This document shows positions 55,401 to 64,000 of a stretch of 64,000 nt of DNA, piece by piece; position 1 is the stretch's first letter; each line of letters starts with the position of its first letter. The notes beneath the pieces are model-generated. The model searched no databases. It was not told the origin of the DNA and saw nothing but the letters and a program-made list of their open reading frames with translations. A program made the position numbers and the translations under genes. Origin of the DNA: Elephas maximus indicus (taxonomy: Eukaryota; Chordata; Mammalia; Proboscidea; Elephantidae); contig NC_064820.1 of the NCBI RefSeq assembly GCF_024166365.1, forward strand, positions 87,496,001-87,560,000, given 5' to 3'.

Positions 55401-58195
55401 CCAAAGCTGTCTTCCTTCATTGGGATCCTTGAGGGACCAAGGATTGGAACAGGCCAGCATAGGACCCCTTGTGTCCTACTATTCTCATGGACCCCAGGGG
55501 ACCCTGTGAAGGTAAGCTTTCTTGGATTTTAACCCTGTAATTTATAGATCAACTATATGAGGTTTTTTTTTTTTTTAATTTAAATTAAGCCTTTCTTGGT
55601 TTTTCTGTTCAGATTCTCTCGGATGTCTAGGTAAGCTTTACTTGTTTGTGTTGTTTAAATTTGAGCATCTCAGTCTGTACAGAGGTAAATATATTTTCAA
55701 AGAGTATTTCTTTATGGTTTGGGAAAAACTGAAAGTAATTCTCTGTACTGGTGGATTATCTCTAATATTGCTCAATGGTGAAGTTTGTGCACCATCTAGT
55801 GACATGTGGTTGTACCTGCAGATTTCTGCATGTGCCGAAGCTCTGGTAATATGTGGAATATCACTTTAAACATTAAAAAATGGCACATGCTTGCCAAAGA
55901 GAGTGTTTCAGACCAGTGGCCAGTCTGGGAAAATTTTTAACTCAGTAAAAGTTAAATTTTCTGCAGAGTGAATTGGAAAATGGGAGGGTCTACATAATCC
56001 GCAAAGTTAAGTTTTCAGGTGCCTAGTAAAAAATTTCTCTGCTTACCTTCCCCTGCCACTTCTCTCTACTTGAAACTGAAAACACCCTTAATTCTGAAAT
56101 TTCAGCCTTAAAAAAAAATAAATTAAAACAGTTTTGACTTGACTGAAAAATCACTGCTACCGCCAAGACTAACAGTTTGGCTTATGAACTAGTTCAAACT
56201 ATAGAAACTTAAAAGACAAGTAAATTAATAACTTTGTAAGCACAGTAACTACAAACCCAGCCAAGTGAGAAATTATACACTGGCTGGAAATTTACCCAGG
56301 CCACTCTTGTTTTAGAACGAGATGGCTGAAGAAATGCTTAAAAAAAAAAAGCCCAGAAAAAGGAAAAGGCACATGCTTATAAAGCCAAGAGAATCAACAT
56401 ATAGAAACAGCAGATTAAAAGAATCCCCCAAAAGAATTTATCTTAGAGTCAGGCTGAATAGGTTTAGATTTACTAAAGCCTTATAAATTTACTGAAAAAA
56501 TTATGAAAATGTAATAATTTCTTATTTTAGATGGTATCAGACTGTTTAAATAAAATTTACATCAACAGTAAGCTAAGCTCCTTTTAGACACCACCCCTAA
56601 AATTTTTTCAAGAAAAATTAATTAGGCAAAAGCTCAAAACTGCAAGCAAAAGGGAAAAAGAAACTGTTTAATATACATTAACCCTTGCATTTAGGAAGAG
56701 AGAAGTAATTCTCTTAAAGAATTAAAGAAGAAAAAAAGAAAAACTATCTGCTATGAAGTTGTTATGACTGCCAAGAAAAAAGCAAATTAAGAAAAAAAAA
56801 TTTTACCAAATTAAAACAAAAGAAAATAAACTGCCTCAAAATTGATTGTTACTCTTATAAAAGACTATAATAGAAACTATCCTAACTTATTTACTAACAA
56901 ATATAACCTTACTGAAATAACTCCAGATACCCTTAAGAAACACCAGCAAATAGCTCAAATTAATAAGTAAAAGTGCTAGGAAAAGGAGGGCTGTTACCAA
57001 AATCCTGATACAAAATTATGAACAAAGCCAAATGGCAAATTAGTTTTACCCAAACATTAACATGTTCCCATGATTTGATCTCTGCATGAGGGCTGCAACT
57101 TAAAGCTCCACCTGGGAGATTTCCTTTGCCTTCAGGACCAATGCTTAAATAGTAGATAGATTTCATTCAGCTTCCATCCTCAAATAATTATAAGTGTATA
57201 TTAATGATAATTTGTAAATTTTCCCTTTAAGTTGGGGCTTTTTCCTGCCACAATGCTACTGCTGTTTTTGCAGGCAAGCAACTTGAAAATATTATTCCTA
57301 CTTAAGGGGCTCATTTTTCTAAACACTTTCTGCATTTTTTATGGAGGTTTTGAATTGACCAAATTCAGTTATCTATTTATGTTCTCTCTTTTGTACTTTC
57401 ATTGTTCAGTTCACTCTTTTGAACATTTTAACAGGTGCCAATTCATAGGAGGAGGTGACTCTTGTTTTTTCTAGCACATGCAGGTTAATAGTTTTTGCAA
57501 GTGGGCCTATTGTACTTTGTCTGTTTGTGAACAATTTAAAATTAGTCAAATAAAAATTTTAAAACTGGTTTTCTATTAGATTGCATTGATCTTACCGAAG
57601 AATTGCTGTATACATTTTGTGAAAGTTTGATATAAATGATTCTATTTAAAAAAACATGCTAAAAAGATGATTTATTTTGATTGATATAACAAGGCCTTAA
57701 AAAGAAACAAATTATTCTAAATTGTTTTCTCTAAAGGATCCTATGAAGCACACAAAAGACAGGATATGAAAATATAATAATTTCTTACCTCCAGATATAA
57801 AATTAGATTATAGTATTTCCTCAAAGAACTTTCTCTAACTGGTTTAACAACAAATAAGCATTTATACGTTTAATAGTCCAAATATTTCCAGGAATTAATA
57901 AAGATGAATTTGTTCTAATAAAGATTTTTATGTTTTGTAATATGTCAGTCTTAAAAGCAAAACTTTTCTAAGTAATTTAAGCTAAGTAGTATATGAAATA
58001 TGTTTTATTTGGGGAAAAGAAATAATTTTATTAACTCCAGAATAAAAAGAAAGTTAAATTGCTTACACTAATTGTATTTTGTAATATATAAACTTAAATA
58101 GCTAGGTAACTTATTAATATTAGACTAAGTTAATGGATATTCATTATGATTAAAGTTTATAAACTCTTACTTGCATGCCATGGGGTGGGAGGGAG

Positions 58196-58199
58196 TATA

Positions 58200-58231
<32 letters not shown>

Positions 58232-58232
58232 G
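58196..58232. repeat. (AT)n microsatellite
   Basis: Run of TA units inside the ERV. Confidence 0.95.
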
Positions 58233-59734
58233 GTCTGATAATAAATATGTTCATTTTATGTCACTTAAAGGGTTATGCTATAAGAAATATGTAACAAAGA
58301 TAAGAAATGTTAAGTTTATAAAAGATTTTTGTTTAATATAATCAAGATTCTGGTTTATTGCAAAGTTTAATGGGTTAATTCATAAGAATTTTTAAGATCT
58401 TAATTCAAGTAGCGTATAAAACAAAGAATTAGATTCCTTATGGTTAAGGTAACAAAATTTTTCTTATTTACTAGGTTGAAAGGTTATTTTTATTCTTCAT
58501 GCAACATGCTTTGAAGACAAAAGTTCAACAAAATTAATTCCTAAACAAAAACAAAGCCACATAGTTAAAAAAAAAAAACTAAAGTTTTTGCCTTTAAATA
58601 TTTGCTTTAAATAACTTAAGTATTGTTTTTCAGCAATCTATAGTAAACTCCTGACCACTTCGCAAGTAGAAAACCACAAAAGATTTGTTCTTGTTTTATG
58701 AACAACAAGCAAATGATATTAGGTCATATTATTATTTCAGTTGCTAACTTGGCTACAACTTTTTTTCTTTAAATCTAGCACCTTTAAAACCAATGGTTTC
58801 AACTAATGATTTCACACTGTACACTCGTAAAGTTTTTATTACCATTCAAATGCTTAGCTTAATATATTCTTGATATATCCTGAGCATATGGTATCATGTC
58901 TCAAAATTATTATGTGTTATATCTGAAGCTCTTTGGAAATGAAAATAATCATTATGTTTACAAATATGTTTGTCTAAAGTTTTTATATGGCTTTGTATTA
59001 CTTTTGTAATGAATGCTCGCCAAGTCTTTTCACTTTTAAGAATTATTATTATAAATTAACCATTAGCCATTTTTAGGTTTATCATTCACAGATAAGTTTT
59101 ACCTTGTTAATTCTCTGAAAACCCAACAAAATGGACTATAATATTTTAAACATAAATGCCGTTGGACTAAATCATGATTTTAAAACTGTTATGTAGAAAC
59201 TGATAAGAGTTTTTCAAGTTGCTGCTAATTCAGAATAATATGGAACCAAAACTAGCTATGTGGGACTGAATAAACAAAAAGAATTACTATAAAATTTATA
59301 TAAAAATATTGCTAATATTCAATGTTCTATCAGTGGCATTGTCTAGGGATAAAAAAAACCAATTTTTTACTTTTCTTTCCCTTGTTAGTCCAGATCTGTA
59401 TTTCAATAGTGTAATCATTTAACTTCTATTTTTTGTACTTCAGATAGGATTAGAAGATGTCATATTACATGTCAAAATTCTGACTAAATATAGTCAGAGT
59501 GTTTTAAATGGGTGTGCCCGTGGACTACAAGAAATGATTGCTAAAGTGACTATAATTAGAAAAGTAGTTCTTCAAAACCAAACGGCCCTCCTTTAAGTTA
59601 TTTATACCAACTCAAATATTGCTAAATTTTGTCAGTTTTTAATTCAATACTCTAGAGAATGTTTTCACAGGCTAAAGGAGCATTTGCAACTGAAAATCAA
59701 AATTCCAAAATCTGCCTAACATTGTTCCAGGGAA

Positions 59735-59945
59735 CTATATGTATATTGGAAAAGACATCAATTAAAAGATATCCTGGAGCCTCACTGAAAAGGACCATAT
59801 GTAGCTCTCCTTGCTGATTCTTGTGCTGCTAAATTACAAGGACTAGAGATGAGGATACACCTCTCCCAATTAAAGAAAGCTTCTGCTCCTATTTGGATAA
59901 CTCGACCAACTAAAGGACTCAAACTAGAATTCAAAAAATAACCAG
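59735..59945 (+). pseudogene. ERV integrase C-terminal remnant
   Basis: Across two frames the translation shows the retroviral integrase C-terminal pattern: W, then GPY with a hydrophobic run, later IH.S..KKA. A stop or shift breaks it. Located where the end of pol is expected, about 0.7 kb before the Env remnant. Confidence 0.65.
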
Positions 59946-60629
59946 ATGAGAAATATGAAATTTGGCATGGACAACTCATTCCAAGATCCAGAACCAGGCT
60001 GTAACCCCTTTATTCCCAAACACTGAACCACATAAATAGAGATACAACTCTTGGATTTTGCATAATTTCTTTTTCTAGTATTTGCTATCCTTTTTTTTTT
60101 TTTACATGCCTTTAAGGTCTATGGACTAATAACTTTCCCTTGGCAAATGAATGTTATTGAAATTATTGCTTTGTGCCTAATCTTCATTGTTTTTGAAGTA
60201 GCTTTGTTCTACCAATTAGGATTTATTCATTGATAAGACAGATTTTTATAGGTAAACTTTTCCATGTGTTTTAACCTAAAAACTTTCCTCTATATTTTTC
60301 TTATTAGTATTTTAATAATCATTAAGTTATTCTTGTTTACTTATATATGCCCTTGCAAGGGACCCTATTTTAGTTTCTAGGTCATTTGTATGCTAATTGC
60401 TCATTTATTCCTTCTGGGTAATTTTCCTCCATTATGAAGTCTTTCTTAATTTCTTTGTTACTATGCCTCATATTAACCACCGAATCCTGAAAAAATGATA
60501 CTTTTGTCAGATTGGCTCAATCAGTGGCAAACACCTCCTGTTGCTCTTAGATTAACACCACTGGAGGAATGGAAGAAGACATTCATAAAATACGTCAGCA
60601 AATGATTTGGCTTCATTCCATTCCTCCTA

Positions 60630-60800
60630 TGGCTGTACCTTCTTTTTCTGATTTATTCAGTTAGTTATCACAAGGAATAGAGTCATGTCTGAGAACATTA
60701 TTACAAACTGGATTGATTATTCTAATATTAGTTGTGACTGTTATTGAAATTGTTAGATGTGTCTTAAATTGCATACCCAAATTAAGTAGTTCAACTCCAC
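60630..60800 (+). pseudogene. ERV Env membrane-anchor remnant
   Basis: A hydrophobic Leu/Ile/Val run followed by a short Cys- and Lys-containing tail, in the right place for the end of a transmembrane Env subunit. No surface subunit is recognisable. Decayed. Confidence 0.45.
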
Positions 60801-61181
60801 CGAAATAACTTACGTACATTGATTCCATTCACTTTTGTAGTATGATGGATGGATCCTGCACCCTGTATTAGCTTCATTGAAGAGGTCAGGTATTCCTCCA
60901 AGTTGGCCTAGGTCTCCAAATGGTTGCCCTCCTGGATAACAATATCCAGACAAGAGGCAAAATGAAGAACCAGATGGTATCTAACTAAGTAACAAAGAAA
61001 GACAGGCCACCACTTAGGATTTAAAGACCTTGCTAAGAATATCTCATATTAAAATCACTGAAGACAGCAGCTTGGTCATAGCATGGTGAATTTCCCAGAG
61101 CTACCCAGCAACCAAGGTACCAGTGGTCCACAACTAGGGAGAAAGGGACTCGACGCCAGAAATAAGAGAGTCATAGTTTCT

Positions 61182-61694
61182 CATGGATTAAATTGGGTCC
61201 CCCAAATATGTGTATCAATTTGGCTAGGCCATGATTCCCAGTGTTGTATGATTGTCCACCATTTTGTCATCTGATGTGATTTTCCTATGTGTTGTAAATC
61301 CTGTCTCTATGATGTTGATGAGGTGGGATTAATGGCAGTTATGTTAATGAGGCAGGACTCAATCTACGAGATTAGATTGTGTCTTGAGCCAATCTCTTTT
61401 GACATATTAAAGGAAAAGGGAGCAAACAGACATGGAGACCTTATACGACAAAGAAAAAACCAGGAGCACATGTCCTTTGGACCCGGGGTCCATGCATTGA
61501 GAACTTCCTACAGCTGGGGAAGATTGAAGACAAGGACCTTCCCCCAGAGCCAACAGAGAGAAAAAGCCTTCCCCTGGAGCTGGCACCCTGAATGAGGACT
61601 TCTAGCCTCCTAAACTGTGGGAGAATAAATTTTTCTTTGTTAAAGCTATCCACTTGTGATATTTCTGTTATACCAGCACTAGATAACCAAGACA
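61182..61694 (+). mobile_element. solo LTR (family A) inside the provirus
   Basis: GGATTAAATTGGGTCCCCC, CAATTTGGCTAGGCCATG, GAGAATAAATTTTTCTTTG and an AGATAACCAAGACA end. Parallel in full to 47661-48174 (reversed). It lies between the Env remnant and the polypurine tract, so it inserted later. Confidence 0.88.
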
Positions 61695-61802
61695 TAGACT
61701 GTAAAGGTTGAGCTGCCTACTGAGAACAGCATATCAACTACCCATGCAGAAGAAATCAAGCCCTTAAGTGTGATCAAAAGATGTTTAATATAAATCCTTG
61801 AT

Positions 61803-61815
61803 AAAAAGGAAGGAA
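61803..61815 (+). promoter_or_regulatory. ERV polypurine tract
   Basis: AAAAAGGAAGGAA lies immediately before the TG that opens the 3' LTR, the usual plus-strand priming position. Confidence 0.75.
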
Positions 61816-62512
61816 TGATATAGAGACCCTAAAAATTACCTGAGACATCTGACCAGAGTAAAAGAAGCTGGAATAGTGTTCTGGGCTAGAATCCATTTTA
61901 TGTGAGAATTTGTTTAAGATTATAGTTAATGCTAGAATCCATTTTGTGTAAGAGTTTGTTAAAAAATTATAGTTAATCATTATGGAAAGCTTCAGGAAGA
62001 AACAAGAATACAAGCTGAAACTCATTGTTTCATTATTTCCCTTACTGTCCCATGAAGTGTACTTTATCTAAACCAACAAAGCTATGTTACAGAGAAGTTA
62101 TGTTCTCATAAAGAAGCGTGTTGCAATTTCTTTGTGACTGACCTGAGAACCCATTACAAGTCACTAAGCCAAGAACAAGTGTTGTTGGTCATTCCTAGGG
62201 AAACCTCCCTGTAGTAACTAAATGGTATCTAGCCAATAAAGACTCTTTAAACCAGCCATATATCCCCAAATGTTATGTTTCCTGCCTTTCACAATGATAT
62301 ATTGATGAATAACCAATCAGAATTTTTAACTTCACTTCCTTCTGTAATAGTATATTAGAATGCTGATTGTGATTCAGTGGACTCTGCTAGTCTCTTGTGC
62401 CCAGTGCATGCTGGCAGATCCCTCACTGCAATGATTAACTTTGTCTTTGTCTTGGCTTGTTAAGAATCGCTTTTGATTAAATTCAAATCTGGGCTCTTTC
62501 TCCCCTATGAAA
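61816..62512 (+). mobile_element. ERV 3' LTR
   Basis: Starts TGATATAGAGACCC and ends CCCCTATGA. It aligns with 54496-55379 minus the SINE. The AATAAA seen in the 5' copy reads GTTAAG here. Confidence 0.92.
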
Positions 62513-62775
62513 GATCTTTGATTGCTTTTACACTTTTGCTTCTTTTTTTTAGTCTCCTCTGTTCTCTGCTTGCACATAGCTTTATCATGGCAATTCCAAA
62601 GTGGCAACCTTAGACCCAAGACTTCATTACCTTCTAACTCACTTTCACAAATCCAAATTCTTAGCCAAAGAGGTCTGATTGTTCCGCTGTGGTTCAGTCA
62701 GATGTAGATGAGCAGTGACTCGCAGAGTCAATAAAAATACACTTTTTTGTCCATGGTCAGGCATCTTTTGAAAGA
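62513..62775. other. unassigned region
   Basis: Nothing was recognised. Confidence 0.4.
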
Positions 62776-64000
62776 ACTGTTGTTGTTAGGTGCCATCAAG
62801 TCGGATCCGACTCACAGTGACCCTATGCACAACAGAATGAAACACTGCCCAGTCCTGAGCCATCCTCACAATCATTGTTATGCTTGAGCCCATTGTTGCA
62901 GCCACTTTGCTAATCTATCTCTTTCCTCTTTTTTGCTGACCCTTCACTTTACCAAGCATAATGTCCTTCTCCAGGGACTGATCCCTCCTGATAACATGTC
63001 CAAAGGATGTGCTTTTAAGGAGAATTCTGGCTGTACTTTCAAGACAGATTTGTTCATTCTTTCGGCAGTCCATGGTATATTTAATACTCTTCGTCAACAC
63101 CACAATTCAAAGGCATCGGTTCTTCTTTGGCCTTCCTTATGCATCTTCCAGCTTTTGCATTCATAACAGGCAATTGAAAACACCATGGCTTGGGTCAAGA
63201 GCACCTTATTCTTCAAGGTGATATCTCTGCTTTTTAACACTTTACAGAGGTCTTTTGCAGAAGATTTACCCAATGCAATATGTCTCGATTTCTTGACTGC
63301 TTCTTCCATGGGTGTTGATTGTGAATCCAAGTAAAATGAAATCCTTGACAATTTCAGTCTTTTTTCCATTTATCATGATGTTGCTTATTGGTCCAGTTGT
63401 GAGGATTTTTGTTTTCTTTATGTTGCGGTGTAATCCACACTGAAGGCTGCAGTCTTGGATCTTCATCAGTAAGTGCTTTAAGTCCTCTTCATTTTCAGCA
63501 AGCAAGGTTGTGCCATCTGCATATCACGGGCTGTTAGTGAGTCTTCCTCCAATCTTGATGCCCCATTCTTCTTCATATAGTCCAGCTTCTAGGATTATTT
63601 GCTCAGCATACAGAGTAAATAAGCATGGTGAAAAGATACAACCCTGCTACACATCTTTCCTGACTTTAAACCATGCAGTATCCCCTTGTTCTTTTTGAAT
63701 GACTGCCTCTTGATCCATGTACAGGTTCCTCATGAGCACAATTAAGTATTCTGGAATTCCCACTCTTCACAATGTTATACATAATTTGTTATGACCCACA
63801 CAGTGGAATGCCTTTGCATAGTCAATAAAACACAGGTAAACATTTTTCTGCTTTCAGCCATGATCCATCTGACATCAGCAGTGTTCCACGTACATATCCC
63901 TGGCTCCATGTCCTCTTCTGATTCTGGCTTGAATTTCTGACAGTTCCCTGTCTATATACTGCTGCAGCCACCTTTGAACAATCTTCAGCAAAATTTTACT
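62776..64000 (-). mobile_element. RTE LINE 3' half, continues past window
   Basis: TGTTGTTAGGTGCCATCAAG tail complement. C-terminal text at 63369-62915 (GKSSAKDLCKVLKSRDITL, FELWC, RRDQSLEKDIMLGKV) and the end of the reverse transcriptase domain at 63505-63266 follow. The region around 63650-64000 parallels 38150-38500. Frames are broken. The 5' part is outside the window. Confidence 0.92.

Larger units (their letters stand above)
55380..61815 (+). pseudogene. ERV internal region, decayed
   Basis: Bounded by the primer-binding site and the polypurine tract. Much of 55.4-59.6 kb is very AT-rich with no coding frame and no Gag or protease feature I can recognise. The only retroviral coding traces are an integrase C-terminal region and an Env membrane-anchor region. 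All frames carry stops. Class I (gammaretrovirus-like) is favoured by the integrase trace, with low certainty. A family A LTR is inserted near the 3' end. Confidence 0.8.

Noticed and set aside
55380..59600. Search for intact Gag or Pol frames in the provirus
   Set aside because: The region is AT-rich with stops in every frame and only short open stretches, so no coding call is justified.
1..64000. A previously undescribed multi-gene defence or metabolic system
   Set aside because: Only one host gene is present. All other structured sequence is explained by retroelements, DNA transposons and microsatellites.

Overview
This window is non-coding-rich mammalian DNA from an afrotherian, most likely an elephant. 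The diagnosis rests on about 45 copies or fragments of AfroSINE (tRNA-type A box near the 5' end, B box around GTTCGAATCC, ending in CGGCAACGGGTTT or CTAACAACAAC). It is supported by the accompanying RTE-type LINE that shares the 3' end of many of these SINEs. Loxodonta or Elephas is favoured; manatee or hyrax cannot be excluded from sequence alone. There are no bacterial genes, operons, CRISPR arrays or rRNA genes. Almost all short ORFs are chance frames or retroelement debris.

The only host gene I can support is the 3' part of ATP6AP1L (V-ATPase accessory protein 1-like, a paralogue of Ac45) on the + strand. It has two coding exons, 29813-30050 and 41413-41715, joined in frame across an 11.4-kb intron with canonical GT-AG sites, and it ends in a stop codon. 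Its N-terminal exons are not recognisable upstream.

Layout. 1-29.8 kb: intergenic or upstream intronic DNA with AfroSINEs, tRNA-Gly-headed SINEs, MIRs, L1 3' ends, a 5'-half RTE copy (19.3-20.8 kb), a tandem double SINE insertion (21.4-21.8 kb) and a mariner relic (27.1-28.1 kb). 29.8-41.7 kb: ATP6AP1L exons and intron. The intron holds several solo LTRs, a rearranged RTE copy (33.0-33.8 kb), a near full-length RTE copy on the - strand (37.1-40.4 kb) and a second RTE 3' end joined head-to-tail to it (40.4-40.9 kb). 41.7-54.5 kb: SINEs, solo LTRs, another tRNA-Gly SINE pair and a Tigger-like DNA transposon relic. 54.5-62.5 kb: a decayed endogenous retrovirus with both LTRs, a primer-binding site, a polypurine tract, an integrase C-terminal remnant and an Env membrane-anchor remnant, itself carrying a SINE and a foreign LTR. 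62.8-64.0 kb: the 3' half of another RTE copy running off the window.

The parts do not form a functional pathway. They work together only as a retroelement ecosystem: the RTE 3' tail is shared by the SINEs, and pieces of the RTE 5' region recur inside two SINE types. I saw no convincing new multi-gene system. The most unusual signals are the modular SINE/RTE chimeras, the RTE tandem and inversion junctions, and the nested provirus.
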